Source of the DNA: Leptasterias polaris
Lineage: Eukaryota; Echinodermata; Asteroidea; Forcipulatida; Asteriidae
Length of the DNA: 64,000 nt
Assembly (NCBI GenBank): GCA_037783415.1
Contig: JAZGTN010000062.1
Span: 1,527,501 to 1,591,500 of the forward strand
Direction: 5' to 3'
Shown here piece after piece: positions 44,672 through 58,468 of the stretch. The translations under genes were made by a program, and so were the position numbers. The notes under the pieces were generated by a model. That model had not been told where the DNA came from, ran no database searches, and worked only from the letters and a program-made list of their open reading frames with translations. Every line of letters begins with the position of its first letter. Positions within the stretch are counted from its first letter, which is position 1.

Positions 44672-46706
44672 CGCTTATTCATGTATATCTTTAACTCAGA
44701 GACGTAAAACAGCCAATTTATTTTTAGAGAGTTACAGCAAACTTGGATCTGATTCAGATGGCTTCATTTATTGGTAATCTGTAAACTACGGACACTGCAA
44801 TCGTATATATATGGAGTTGCTGTAATAAGAAGTCCCGTTTAATTTAGAATTTTTTTATCGCAGTACTCTGTCTCCCTCCCGTTTCAGCGTCAATTCATTC
44901 AGTCGCTGCGTGCACAACTCTCTTGGTTGTATTGAGCTATGGAGATAACGCTGTTTGGTTTAGATCTACTTCCAGTACAGAAAGACAACTGTTCAATGCA
45001 CCATCGTCGTCAGCTTCTGATCTGGAGCTGAAGTCCCCACCAACAGTACGTTTGTCTTTATACCCCTTTTAAGACTGGACGTCTTGGACATCTTGATATT
45101 GGGCAAGGCAAATTTTCCCAGATGATGGAGCCCCTGAGAGGGAGTTATAAAGTTTATAAAAAACATTCCACATGGTTACGATATAGGAAGGCAATAATCA
45201 GATGCCTTAACTTAAATAATTGCATAGCTTGGGTCTTTGGCAATATTGTTTGATATCTACGTGCACGTGCATAGAAAGTGTACAGTGGAAGCAGTGAGGT
45301 AATGTTGCATGTTTCATTGTTTGAAATAGATAGGTCATCATTTGAGTGAAAATCTGTCTAAGGAAAAACAATAGCTTATATTCAATTTTATTTTGAATCA
45401 AATTTCCTAATGTTTGTTATTATTATTATTTTTCACCTTAGTTAAAGGAATATTCAAAAAAGTATTTCCTGAGGAAATGTTATTTAAATGTATGGATACA
45501 TATTATTGTTTTTAAATGTATACGGTAAAATACTTTTTGAATATAGGTTCTCGAATATACGTTCTCGAATACTTAGATTGTTGTCTAAAGATTTGGCTTG
45601 AATTTTGTAGAATGAGGTACATTATTGTGTGTAGGTATATCTGCCAGTCACGTGTGCTGAGGACTGGCAAACATTGCTTGGGGAGCGTCTCAAAAGTAGG
45701 GCACCTTCTAGGCGTGAAGGAACGTTCTCGGTAGGCATGTCTGCAATCCACTGGACCGCCAGAACGTTCTGCTGGACCGCGACATTGTGCTTACTTACGG
45801 GAACATTCCTGCACGAGATATGGGCGTTAGAATTTTGAACGCTCCAATGGAACACTCCAATGGAACGCTCCGGCTGTCCAAAATGACCTCTCCATTTACG
45901 CCAATTGGCAAACTTTACCGATCCAATTAAAACGTTCCTACTGATCGGCTTGAGATGCTCCTTTACTAATCACAGCTTACAAACAAACTTTGTTGCTGAC
46001 AATATTTTCTACTCGCTACTTGCACTTCTATAAAATGGACACATGTTGTGGTTATAATGTTGATATTCATAAGATAATGGAGACATAGGCTAGTGGATAA
46101 CAGAGGCTGCACGGATCACTTACAATTAAAACCAGGTAATTTGTGACATTCAAATTTACAAAAGTGCCACAGAACCTGTACACAGCTCAAAAAAAGAAAA
46201 CATGCATTCTTATATTTTATTTAAGATGTACTTTACAACTTGGATTTTAGATTTTTTGTCAGATAAATCTCAAAACTTGTTAAGCTGTTATTTTAACAAT
46301 TCTGTATTTTTGTATCTGGTAATGACTAAACAATACAAAATATATCATTATAGTGTAGTATATTGCCTGCCAGGAAATGCCCTGGCATTCACAAGGTCAC
46401 TATATTTTTAATCATGTTACATTGTCGAAGGCGTGTTGCGTTTACGACCACGCCCACTATATGCAAACACTTCCAACTACTAACTGAAACTGGGGATATT
46501 ATTTATCAAACGGTTGTGTAAACGTTAGAGCAAGGTGTAGCAATGTGTAATATTCTATTCAATTTGTGTATCATTATCAAGTATAAGATTTTCTCCGACA
46601 AAGGCTGCGATTGTACGTACGTAAACCGTTTATTTATAAAAATGTGTACAAGGATACGTAAAGTTTGTCATCCCTGTATATCGAGGACTTCTCTTTGTTC
46701 TCCTAA
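44672..46706 (+). other. GPCR 3' flank, probable UTR then intergenic DNA
   Basis: No coding region is supported here. The first few hundred bases after the stop are presumably 3' UTR. I saw no clear canonical AATAAA soon after the stop, so the transcript end is not placed. Around 45718-45815 three GAAnnTTC palindromes occur (GAACGTTC twice and GAACATTC), followed by repeated GGAACRCTCCAAT units. Confidence 0.4.
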
Positions 46707-46826
46707 TGTTTGGACACTGTGTGGACATGATTGTGTAGGTCCATAGTGTTTGGACACTGTGTGGACATGATTGTGTAGGTCCATAATGTTTGGACACTGT
46801 GTGGACATGATTGTGTAGGTCCATAG
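46707..46826. repeat. 40-bp tandem repeat, three units
   Basis: Three units starting TGTTTGGACACTGTGTGGAC and ending GGTCCATAR, at 46707, 46747 and 46787; they differ only at the last bases. Confidence 0.95.
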
Positions 46827-47276
46827 TGTGTTTCAAGTCCCTACTTTTGTTCTCAGGTCCACACTTCGTGTAAAGCGTGAGCACCTGCAATCGGGGACCT
46901 CCTATTGTCCCTCTTTTGTTTGTACATGTACCAAGTTTTTGGCAACAACTCCCATTGGATTTGTACAACTTTCCAACTGATGGGGACCTTCACTCAACGG
47001 GGACCCTATTGTCCCTTTCATTATAGGAGCCCCCCCCCCCCCCCGGTTTGAATGTGTACCTATACCCACAAACACAAAATGCACTTTTATGAAAATCTTC
47101 ACAGGGAAGACTCAAAATATTACAGAGGATTCTGCAAGGATGATCGCTCGATAAACGTTTCACTTGGATACACGCCGCCATGTTTTTACGGGAGCCAGGT
47201 TTCATGCCATCCATAAATTAGTACAGTAGTCTTATACTTCTAAGATGTTTGCGTTTGTCTGCTAGTCAATTAAACG
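46827..47276. other. Non-coding DNA with C tract
   Basis: GGGGACC...CTATTGTCCCT occurs twice (near 46893 and 46999). A run of 15 C lies at 47030-47044. No gene. Confidence 0.5.
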
Positions 47277-48282
47277 TATAGGTTTTCTCGGTCAATTTCG
47301 GCAAATGAGCAGCCGATTTCATTTTCGTGCGTTCGAATTAAAGCTATTTTGCCTCTGCAGTTGTTACTGCGTTTCAAATTCAGAATTCGGGCATTCAATT
47401 TCGTGTTGAGGCATTCAAATTCCTTTTGCACCGTGTTCAATTTAGCATATCGTCATTCTTTTTCGTGACGCACAATCATCATTCAATTTAGCAAAGCTGG
47501 TTCGACTGAAGATTTTACTGGTTTAATTTTTTTCAATTTCGTAAAGAGGCAATCAATTTCGCTAAATGAGAATTCAAATAAGTACGACTAAAGAAATACG
47601 AATAAACAGATAATCTGTAGTAGGCAATTGTTTCTTATCTTCACTTTAAATCAGGCAAACCTTTTCTTTATTGTTCCAGTAGACTTTACATGGGGCCCAT
47701 GATGTTTTTTCTTCTTTGTTCATGTTTTCTCCTATATTCTTTTCTGGAGGGATCTTTATTGGTTAACTGGCCTAATTTTGTATTGTGTTTGAATGTGGTG
47801 ATTCTTTATGTTTTTCCTGTTTTTTGTTGTTTATGTTGTTTCTTCCTCAACCATCAATCTGTTCGCGTGCCAGACATCTTGGCATGGTTGTACCACAAGC
47901 TGCAACTTCTTGAAATATGCGTGTAAAACTGTAGCAAAAGCTCGTCTTCGAAGTACAAAATGACTCAAGTGCAAGTGAACCGTATATGCCTTATTAACAA
48001 AGCGTTTTTTAGATTGCACAAATTAAAGAAATGACTGCCCAAAAATGAATTTGAATGACTAAACACACGCCTCAAAAAGCTCCTGCGAATTTGAATGCTG
48101 CTTTGATGAATCGTTAAATTGAATGATTATTTTGTTAAATCGAATGACTCAACAGTACATTTGACTAGTCATAAAACGAAATCGAATGACCCTTTTTAGT
48201 AGCATTCGATTTCGCGCGAAATAGAATAGCGTGGTGGTTAAATTGGCTGCTCATTTGCCGAAATTGACCGAGAAAACCTATA
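47277..48282. mobile_element. 1-kb element with repeat-filled inverted arms
   Basis: TATAGGTTTTCTCGGTC at left and its reverse complement at right extend to about 38 matching bases (through TTTGCCGAAATTGACC). Both arms contain many decayed CATTCAATTTCGT units. The T-rich interior (47690-47926) has an open frame with no transposase-like features. Flanking bases allow a TA target duplication, not proven. Confidence 0.82.
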
Positions 48283-48873
48283 TTAAAGAATTGTATTTAA
48301 TTCAGTTGATGGGCTTTAAGTACATTATGGATATTCTTAGAGAGTATAGGCTATAATGAACTGGCTTGAACCAAGACTAGGGAATGGGAGAGGTGCGTGA
48401 ATGATAAAGGATTGTGTTTTGATCGTATGAGTGCGTGTCTGAAAGTGGCATTGTTTATATACCTTGTTACATCACGCTAAATAAAGGCACCAGTCCTCAG
48501 AAAAGTTAAACGATAACGCGCACAAAATGTCCGAATAACTAATGTGAAACTGGAACCCAAATGATGCTCAGGCTGGGTTAGTAGTCCGTCTTTGACTATA
48601 AAGGCCCACAGTGTAACAAGGATAGTTTCTGTGAAACTTTGATCAATTTCGATTTAGTCCAATCTATGACCATCACATTTCATTGGGGATATTTCATTGT
48701 ATGGGCTTGCCGCATTTACAGTCAAATCAACTGTCCAGACAACAGCATTGTTCGCTCTAAATTTTCTCTTTATACTTATGGTAGGCCTACTCATTTGCTA
48801 TATGGGGAAAATGTTTCCACGTGGAGCAGTCTTTCTTCAGTTACCTTTCAGTGGCATACTTATTACCCCTTCA
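48283..48873. other. Non-coding DNA
   Basis: No gene or strong repeat seen; TAGGCCTA at 48782-48789. Confidence 0.45.
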
Positions 48874-49048
48874 GAGCTGCCAACTCCCCCTGATTCTGCA
48901 GAAAGTTCCCTGAAAATAAACAAATCTTTCAATTTTCTGATGAACAAATTTGAAAATCACCCTGAACATGAAAGTTGCTTCCCTATTAATTTTATCTGGA
49001 AAGTATTTCTGTACAAAAACTGCCTGGTGCAAGAATGTTGACAGCTTT
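48874..49048. mobile_element. GAGCTGCCAAC-end MITE, copy 2
   Basis: GAGCTGCCAAC at left; GTTGACAGCTTTGCC at right (decayed). Matches 15421-15608 in order. Confidence 0.7.
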
Positions 49049-50510
49049 GCCACTCCCCCTTGTGCAAAAGTTACACTGCTTGGGGTTAAAAACACATGTT
49101 TTTTACCCACTACTTGAGTGATTCGAACCTCGTTAGGCCTCTATGATATTTGATTTCCTATATCCAGTTGTGAGTACTCAATTACCTTTTCCTTGTGTAT
49201 TGTAATTTTCACAAGTGGGAGGTGCAACAGAAGTTGTAATTTTACCCGATCCAAAAATAATACACATTCAATTTGTATCTAGCATACTTTTACATTAATC
49301 TGTTTATGTGTGCCCTTTGTTTGGTTACATAGCCGGTGTAGCCGACAATCAAGATACCTCTATATGTAGTAGGTTTCTAACATTCCAGTGTCAAATTAGT
49401 AGGAGACAAAACCTTCCCAATAACATTTCTCCCGTCAACAACACCTGTCTCGCCACCGCGAGTGTTAACAAATAAGTTAAATGTATCGTGAGTGTAAAAT
49501 GTCATGGAATACTTGCGGGCCATTGTGACTTGTAGTTATGCCACAATAATGTAACGCCATTTCATTGGATTATCGCAAGCAAGCTGTTACTAACCATTCT
49601 AAAATAAAATGTCTAATAAGTAAACCAAGACCATCTGGGTTAGAATTTGGGTTTTTTTCCGTGAAACGGTCCAGCATTTATGTTCTGCATTTAGTGAATT
49701 CTTAATGATCAGTTGTAATTAATCATAAGTTTTCATTGTGTATCAAATGACGTTGACATAGTAATTTTACTTTCTGTTCGTTTGTATTTTATTTTCAATT
49801 ATGTCCCCATGATAATGTTGACCTGGATACGGGCCTTAGGCCTATGCGTCAATTTTTTTTATAAACGAGCTCTCCAGGCGTGCAAAGCTCCGATTGTGCT
49901 TCAATTTTTAGAAGTCTTGCTTTTGATGATGTACTTATTAAAAAACAACCTTGGATAACGTTACAAACACCAATCATCCTGAAAATAACGCAGCTTAAAG
50001 TGCTCACACGATTTGTTTTTCTAAACAACACAGGAATATACTTTAATCTGGTTTCCGAAATTATTTTACCTTGAAAAAATCAGCGAAATTGTTTTTTAAT
50101 AGTCTGAAAGGCCTGTAGAAACATATACCATTTTATGTTACCGTACATTGTATCGCCTATATAGATCAGCCTGTGTACTCAATAAAAAAAACCATATTTT
50201 TCCAAGAGTCAAATATCTTAAGAGCCTGGAAATGCCATCGTACGTGTGACTAATTTGGTTGTATTTCACGGCAAATAAAAATGAGCAAAATATTTGGGTT
50301 GCATTTAGTGAATACAAGTGATTTTCATAAAATGTTATGAATATAAATTTGAAGGCATTGCATTATAGTTGGGGGTATATATAAGAATTTCAGTTTGCAT
50401 TAACACCATGTGTTGACCTACTTTGCGTGAGATGAGTACAGTTCTGTTAAGAAATTATCCTGTAAATTGTCATAAGTTATCCTCTATTTGTAAGAGAGAT
50501 TCTCGAATTG
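49049..50510. other. AT-rich non-coding DNA
   Basis: No gene supported. Complementary open frames at 49849-50074 carry no recognisable domain. Confidence 0.45.
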
Positions 50511-50739
50511 TACTCTAAAAAACTCCTATGTCAGAATTTACCCGGGTCTAAAGGTCACTGACCCATTTTTGGTCCAGGCTGACCCAAGATATGGTTTAAG
50601 AAATTGGATTTTGCGTCAGTTTGACCCATTTCTGGGTTGATTTAACACAGATTCCGGGTCAGAGTGATCCAGAAATTTGTCAGGCCCGATGCACGGAACT
50701 CGGAATCCGGGTTTATTCTGACTGGGAGTGTTTAGAATG
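50511..50739. mobile_element. ACTCCC-end MITE, copy 4
   Basis: ACTCTAAAAAACTCC plus TATGTCAGAATT at left, and ATTCTGACTGGGAGTGTTTA at right. TTTGACCCATTTCTGGGTT at the centre. About 229 bp, the clearest inverted ends in this family. Confidence 0.8.
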
Positions 50740-53700
50740 TATCCTTAAATTATTCAAGCGGTTAGTGAAAACAATTACAATTACGTGGAGTTCCCCCCCC
50801 CCCCCCCCACCCCATCTAAACTCATATAGATTTATGACATTAAGAAAACCTTACAGAAATTCTGCCTGAGTGTCTAAATTTAACTATTGCCGTGCGCTTA
50901 CTTCCGTCGTGCCACACCTGTGGCTGAGGCCGCCCCGTGACCCACGGTAATTCCTGAGAATGAATCTCTGCAAGGATTTATGAACTGGTGGATATGAATT
51001 GTCCAATTTCTTGAAAATTTGATTCACAAAACAAAGGTAACATTCAATTTTAGCTTGAAATGCCCTTTTCTGCACTTCTATTTTACCAAACAATCTGCAA
51101 CTTCACACTTTTGCAAAGCGCGTGCCTTTATTGGACATTCTCTCTTTTGTTTAAATTCCTTGGCTACGCGCCAAGTTTTGCACCTGGTCAAGTGAAGCTT
51201 GCTGTCCGTGCGGTCGTCTGCACATACGGTATGTAAAAATGTGGTAATAAGGTTCGTGTGTAGTACACAAGCAACAGGTCCTACAATGGCGGCTCTGCAA
51301 AGCAGTGTTGTTTTTAGATACATAAAATAACACCAGTTTCAGTACTTTTGGTTACCCCATGTTGGCATGGCTATGTGGAACTAAGCTGAGGAATTCGGAA
51401 ATGGATATAGTGGACACAACTTCGGGCATTTTGGTGAACATTATCCGTTGAAATATAACACACAAGCTGGGCTTTGGAAACGTGGATATATTTTTACCAA
51501 CACTGTGTTTGACAGAGTGCACACCGTCACCAAAACTTTCGGCAGTTGTTGTTTCAAAACCCATGATACCCAGCGTAAATACATATATTTCCGACGTCAG
51601 ATTGAGAATGTTGTATCCTTTATAACCATGGAAACCTTTTTAGGGTGAGTAGAATCTTTTCTCCTGAGCTATTTTGGTTATTATTAGCAATACATTCGTT
51701 GTGTGTAAAAACGAATGTAATTCAGTATATTGTCCTGGCCGCCATGGTTTTTTGTTGCCTGAACCTCCTGTCAATTTAACTGCTGCGTTGTATCATGATT
51801 TTACCAGGCATGGGATATTCTTCTTTCTTTATTCTGATGTTTTTTCCCTCGTCAAAAAATATAAAAAATTTCAATTAAGTAGCCTAAATTGTCCATTAAA
51901 GCCTACACCATTTGAACATGTAGGTATCGGCCCTTGTACTCGAAAAAATATCCCCCTTTTTCAAGGACCAAACTAGTATCATGCCTGTTTTACTGAGCAT
52001 TTCTCCTTTGTCCGTAATTAAGAAAAGTTTGTGGAAAATTAAATTGTGGAAGTTTTTATGTCAAAGTAAGAGGTTTCTTGGTTGAAGCATACAAATTGTG
52101 TCGATAAATAGGACAAGTTTGTTATTACTGTTGTGGTCGTGTACCTTGCCCCAGCCCTGGCCAATGTCCCGGTGTCCCGGCCCGGTTCAACACACCTCCG
52201 TGTAGTTTACATTGGTCATGATTGAGTTGGTCTGAACTCGCCTATGTGTAATCGTCCCTGTAAATTGATTCTCAAGCATTGCATAGATACCGATATTAAC
52301 ATGACACCGTGACGTATGTTAGATCATAAACTGTAGTTTCATTTATTAGTGGCGTATAGAAAGTGGTATTCCATATTTCTTCGGTGAATGTCTAAACTGT
52401 TTACGTGTTAAGGACATATTCTCAATTGAAGATAGTGCTTGAGTAATATGGGCAACCGCTTTGGTTAAATTCGTTTCTTCTTTTTCCATGTCATTCTTGC
52501 CGAATTCGCTGACGGGACAACTGCGATGATAAACGTGATTAATACGAGAAAATGTGTCAAGTTTAAAGAGATGAGTTGACGAATGAGTTATGAAAGTGAT
52601 GACTGAAAATTAAAATATGGGTTAGAATTTTTACTGAGATTGAAAAGTAAATATAACGTTATAAATACTACGCTCGTTTATTTTTATACTGAATGTGAGA
52701 GATGATCTATAGTAAAACTCTTTCCAATTTCACCGCATGCATATTTTGCATATAGTATTCATATCCATGAATAAATAATGAATACTGAAAGTAAAAGTTC
52801 TGTAAAAAGGATAAGATTAACTTGTTCAAAATTAAAGTGTCAAACATTTGTGAAGGGCGCCCTCTGGAGCGACATGCTTTACACAACGGCAGGCATGAAC
52901 TTGGACGTTGCGTAACTGGGGGGAGGGGGTGTATGGCGGAGATGGTTATATTTTATGATGTAAACATTGTACATGTAAACAAACACCGTAATATAATTGT
53001 ATTTGTGTGAAGGAATATATGCACATAATGTTATTTAAGATGTTTTACCACTGTGTTAACCTATTCTCAGACTGCCCCCATTGGCTTAAAGTTTACGTGC
53101 ACCACTCGTTACGGTATTAACAGTTTAACACATACACCTCATATCGGGGTGAGTGGATATCTACACAGTTTTGAAATATTTAAATATGACGTAAACACTT
53201 ATATTCAGGCTTGTCTATTAATATTTGCTTATTGTATGAAGATAATGAATAAAGTGTAGTGTGGTACCAGACAACCTTATAACAATTCATTTATTATCGC
53301 GTGGTCAAACAAAAATGGGTCACCCGCATTTTTTTTTTTCAGCGCCAGAATCAAAAGCAATCGAACTCAAGTGCATTACGAATTAGTCTGAAAATTCGGA
53401 CAAATTATTTGTATTCATAAATATTCAAAACATGGTACCAAACGTACAAACAACCTTTGCAGAGATGTGGCCATTATTCGTACTTAGCTAAATGGCTGGA
53501 TTGAAATGAATTAATTTTGAAATTATGTAAAAGTGTTCCCCGCGGTTATCCAAATTAAAACACCAGACGGCAATAAATACTTTCAGATTGGTTCAAGCAT
53601 TCGTTCAAGGGAAGAGGGTTAATAGAACAGCCTTGACATTTTTGTCGGCACTATGGCAAAGCCAAAGTGATTGTTTACATTAATTAACTATTCATCGTGT

Positions 53701-54236
53701 ACAACAAACAAAAGTTAACTCGGCAGTAATACTAACTTGAATTATTTTTCTTCCTGAAACTTTTATTTATTTCGAGTTATAATGAAAACCAATGTTATAA
53801 TTGGAAAACTAATCCCAAAAGGTTGTTACCAAATGTCTTTATCGTCCTCAACACTGCAGATTTGTAATGAACTTGTTAATATTGATGATTCTGAAAATCA
53901 CAACGGTAGGCCTATTACTATTAGTTTATCGTGAACTCAAAACCTCAACCAAGTGGGGGGGGGGGGGGGGGGGGGTAAATTGTAAAGCAAAGTTTACTAT
54001 GGTATCGTTGCTTCAAATTAAAAGCTGCTAAGATCCCTGTTTGCGCTGCTACCGGGTCATTCTTACCAGTACAAAGGTGGCACTATCAAAATAATATTCG
54101 CCGCTGCCCTATTTTTATGTTTACGGAGTTTCTGGTGAAGAGGGTCCCCTTTGACTTTCAAAATGATTCAGTCTGCAGAAATTGTGCTCGATAGGGCAGG
54201 TACATGTCGACGATACGTATTATTTTGTTCTGGTTT
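50740..54236. other. Mostly non-coding DNA
   Basis: No gene supported. A C run of about 16 lies near 50793-50808 and a run of 21 G at 53955-53975 (G-quadruplex-capable). Open frames at 51078-51323 (reverse) and 51674-51976 (forward) have no recognisable domain. Confidence 0.45.
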
Positions 54237-54286
54237 GATTTGTACGGAAGCGTATTGCCGCCACACGAATTTAAAAAAAATCTGAC

Positions 54287-54558
54287 TTATCGTGTACGTA
54301 CACGATAAATCCAAACTTATCGTGTACGTACACGATAACTTATCGTGTATGTACACGATAAATCCAAACTTATCGTGTACGTACATGATAAATCCAAACT
54401 TATCGTGTACGTACACGATAACCAAACTTGTCGTGTACATACATGATAAATCCAAACTTATCGTGTACGTACATGATCGTACATGATAACTTATCGTGTA
54501 TGTACATGATAACTTATCGTGTACGTACACGATAACTTATCGTGTACGTACACGATAA
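54287..54558. repeat. Array of ten TATCGTGTACGTACACGATA palindromes (left arm)
   Basis: Units start near 54287, 54317, 54340, 54370, 54400, 54428, 54458, 54491, 54513 and 54537. Spacing alternates between about 22-24 bases (joined by AACT) and about 30 bases (joined by AATCCAAACT). Most are perfect self-complements; some have T for C. The YVHDK-type open frames across it are artefacts. Confidence 0.95.
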
Positions 54559-55937
54559 GTCCAAGTTCGATGCGGCATTCTGCGAACGCTGTCATCATAC
54601 GTGTAGTATGATATTGTGCACATGTACATGTACAAGGACCTTGCCCTATGCGTGTACATGTACACCATGGACAGTACATCGTGTACATAAACACGCACGT
54701 GTGTGTATGGGGCGCCGTTTGTCAATTAATTGTTTAGCTTTTTTTGACATGTTTTTACCATGGTTTGTAACAATTAGATGTAAACCATAAAAATTTCTGT
54801 CAATTTTTGTTTGTGGTTTACATACCATAAATACGGAGACCGGGAGGTGACATGCCGAGAAAAAATTATATTCTTTTCTTGCGGAAATAATTTTCAAAAT
54901 TTCGTTTTCCCGCGAAAATAATTTTCCGAATTTCGTTTTCTTGTGGAAATAATTTTCCGAATTACGTGCGTCCTTTCCCAAGCACGGAGTTTTGGCTCGG
55001 GCCGGCCTTACGGGGGAACGAGATCATGGGAACAAGTTGATTTGCACATGGTGGACAGCACCGCTTGGTGGCGGCATACTTATCGGGTAATTTCACAGGG
55101 GTACATCCTGACGGTTGCACCCTACTAAATCAACTCTGAATGGTTATAGTGGGAATTGCTAAATATTCAAAAATACACAAACAATACTTCTAAAAGCTTT
55201 TCACTGTAAAGAGACAATTTTTAAATGACTCTTGAACTTTTATTATCTGCTCAATTTGATATGTGGAGTACCTGGGCCCATCGAGTTATTTTCCCTTCAA
55301 ATAAAAACACCCTGCACCGGTGTAATATTCCAAACGTCCGGGCATCAATCATTAAAAATGTCTCTACACCTCTCGGCAAATAGAACCAATTATTTCAGGG
55401 CCTATGTCAACTCAAGTTGGAAGTCAACAACCCCCAGGTCACAACCGGGCAAAATATTGATACTATATCCCTTTTATTGGGCTTTCAAATCTGTCTAATA
55501 GGGAATATTTTGAGGGCCTACAAAATATTAATGAGGACGACGATCTGTTTTCTCCATATTTGGTGGGGTGCACCCTGACACTAAATAAACTCCCCGGATC
55601 CCGTAGCAACCAACGCTAAATGCTAAAAATTCTAAAATATTCAACAAATATTTAAAATCTCTCAGCCTCTTGAAAACTAATCAGATATCTTTTTGGACAA
55701 CTAAACTTCAAATTTCTTTTCAAAGGTTGGCAGGGTCAGGTGTTTGGAATTTTTTCTAATCACCCCAGAAAGTAACCCCCTCCCCTCCCTGTGCTTTTTC
55801 CCTTATTGACTTGCTGCCAGTTTCATGAACGTTCTCGCCACTTCCAAAGCCAAAATATGAAAACATTTAAAGCCTAATAATTTACTGAAGTCTCCTCAAA
55901 AGTTGAGGCAAAGAACCCACAGGTTGTAATAAACTCT

Positions 55938-56090
55938 CATAATTACACAATCTATTAATTGCATGACCCCAAAACATTATTAGTCAAAGTAACTGTCGGT
56001 TTACAAATAATGAGTTTGGCACATGCTATACACTAAATAGGCCCAAATTGAACTTTTTGGGGGTCATGCAACATAGATTGTGTTATTATG
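55938..56090. mobile_element. Small inverted-repeat element inside the foldback interior
   Basis: CATAATTACACAATCT and AGATTGTGTTATTATG, extending to about 32 bases with GCATGACCCC/GGGGTCATGC. About 153 bp. Confidence 0.65.
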
Positions 56091-56419
56091 ACAAGCCACC
56101 AAATGATGAAAACATTTATAGAAGTAGGCTATTCAGTCACGTGTTGCTGAATGATGACAAAATTGACTTGATTGTGTTTACTACTAGCATCTACGAAACA
56201 AAGTTCAAAGCAATTTGACACCTTATCTTCAGCAAATGATTAATGTTTGTTTAACCTGAGACTACTTTACTAGTAAGAGTAACTTCGATTCACAACGGCA
56301 GTAACGACGTTAGTTTGCCAGTCAGATTCCATGTTTGTAATTTAAATTATATCAAGTCAATATTGTATTAGAATAATCGATGAGCCTATGGTAAACAAAG
56401 CGACCTCATGACGTAAAAG

Positions 56420-56565
56420 ACGAATGCCCAACGAATAAGAAACGAATGCTGAGCGTCTAACTAGCGTCGGTGTAAAGAATGACAGCGCTTGCGTAGCGTC
56501 CACCCAACGAAAGCTGAACGTTCAACGAATGGCCAGCGCCAATGAACGAATGCCCAACGTATGCC
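56420..56565. repeat. Degenerate AACGAATGCCCAACG array
   Basis: Decayed short units (CGAATGCCCAACG, CGAATGCTGAGCG, CCAGCGCCAATGAACG) within the foldback interior. Confidence 0.55.
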
Positions 56566-58350
56566 TAGCGTGCTGCGGCCGGTCACGCAACGTGTCTCCG
56601 CAGCCTGACCCATAAATACGCTCTGATGAACGGCCAGAAAATTATCATTTTAACATCAAACATAACGCCGAATGAAAAAACCCCACCTAGTTTATCCTTT
56701 CAACTTTTTGAAATTAAGAGGGCCTAACGACCCTTTTCCCAAAATGGAATTTTTAAAAATAGCCAATTCAAAATGGTAAATGATCCATTTTCAAAGCAGC
56801 CATGGTTTTGCATGTTTTTGGTTATTTGATTGTTTGTAAAATTAGTTCAATCTTAACTAGCATACAATTGAAGTGGGCTAAACTATAAGCTTTCTATCTA
56901 TACGCGTGCCTTAATAGTAACATTCTGAGTTAATACATTTGCTGAGAACGGGTTTTGGATTTGTTTGTAAAATATCTGCTAATTAATGACTAATTAGACA
57001 AATTAGTGGCCAGAATAATTCTAATTCAATCTGTGGGATTTCGGAAAAGAAACATTAAACAGGTGCTTGAGCGACTTTGTTTTTTTATGGGAATGCTATT
57101 TAAACTTGTTTTTAATGTGTTTGTTTATCATTTAAATGTAACTTTGATACTAACTTGTTCACTTCTGAATTGTTCGTATTTATCGATCAAAAAGTTAGGC
57201 CCCAACCTCAAGGTTTTGGAAACCTAGAAACATGAGTGATGACGTAACAGGGCTTTTCGCAAATCTTTCTGAAAAGTACCGGAGAAGGGTACAAAATGAT
57301 GTTTTTTTCACAATTAATATCTGTTTAATCTCTAGCTTGTGATCTCAATTTCCTTATTGATTGAAAACATTTTAAATGAATTTCAGCAAAGATCACTAAT
57401 TGTTGCCGTTGTCTTTAACATGAAGGGATACAGTTTATTTTAGGGGGGCGAGTTGAGTTAAGCCTATAGCTAGCGGTTATACGTAGTCTTTATTGAAAAT
57501 TGTACCAATACAAATCAACTAATTAACTTCTATATAGTGGGCCGAGTTAATTCCCTGCAAAATAATTTGTGCGAAGAGTAACAAGCCGTGTAAGTCTCGC
57601 ACTTATTCGAACTTGTGACCCGTTGAGGTGCCCAAGTTTGTTTATAGCGCGTGTGAAAGCATACGTGGGTCAAAAATGTTCAACTACGCGCGAGACTTTC
57701 ACGGTCTATTGTCTTTAGTATTGTGAAAGAAACTATACATTTTTATGCAGCATGTGACGTCAGATTTTTGGGCTAAACCACGATGTGTTGTCTTGTGGGA
57801 ACAAGATAATGATCTTGTGGGAGCGATGTATCATGTTGGGAAACACAATTTAGAAATGTTATGTTTCTAAATTATTTTCACGAGAAAACGAAATTTTGAA
57901 AATTATTTCTACGAGAAAACGAAATTTGGCAAATTATTTCCGCGAGAAAACGAATTAATTTTTTCTCGGCATGTCACCATGTTTTTAAGGTGCTTACATT
58001 TTCATGGTCAAACCATGTTTTATGATGAATTTAATTTTCATGGTTTATAAACCATAATTTATAAGCTTTGATTGTATATTCATGGTATGTAAACAACAAC
58101 AAAAATTGACAGAAATGTTTATGGTTTACATCTAATTGTTACAAACCATGGTAAAAACATGTCAAAAAACACTAAACAATTAATTGACAAACGGTGCCCC
58201 ATACACACACGTGCGTGTTTATGTACACGATGTACTGTCCATGGTGTACATGTACACGCATAGGGCAAGGTCCTTGTACATGTACATGTGCACAATATCA
58301 TACTACACGTATGATGACAGCGTTCGCAGAATGCCGCATCGAACTTGGAC

Positions 58351-58468
58351 TTATCGTGTACGTACACGATAAGTTATCGTGTACGTACACGATCAGTTTG
58401 GATTTATCGTGTACGTATACGGTGGATTTATCGTGTACGTACAGTTATCGTGTACGTACACGATAAAT
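58351..58468. repeat. Array of five TATCGTGTACGTACACGATA palindromes (right arm)
   Basis: Half the left-arm copy number, with two damaged units (GTATACGG; missing CGA). Explains most of the length difference between the arms. Confidence 0.92.

Noticed and set aside
54168..54790. YVHDK/SCTYT repeat peptides on both strands, also at 58119-58545
   Set aside because: These are translations of the palindrome array in the foldback arms; a self-complementary repeat is open on both strands.
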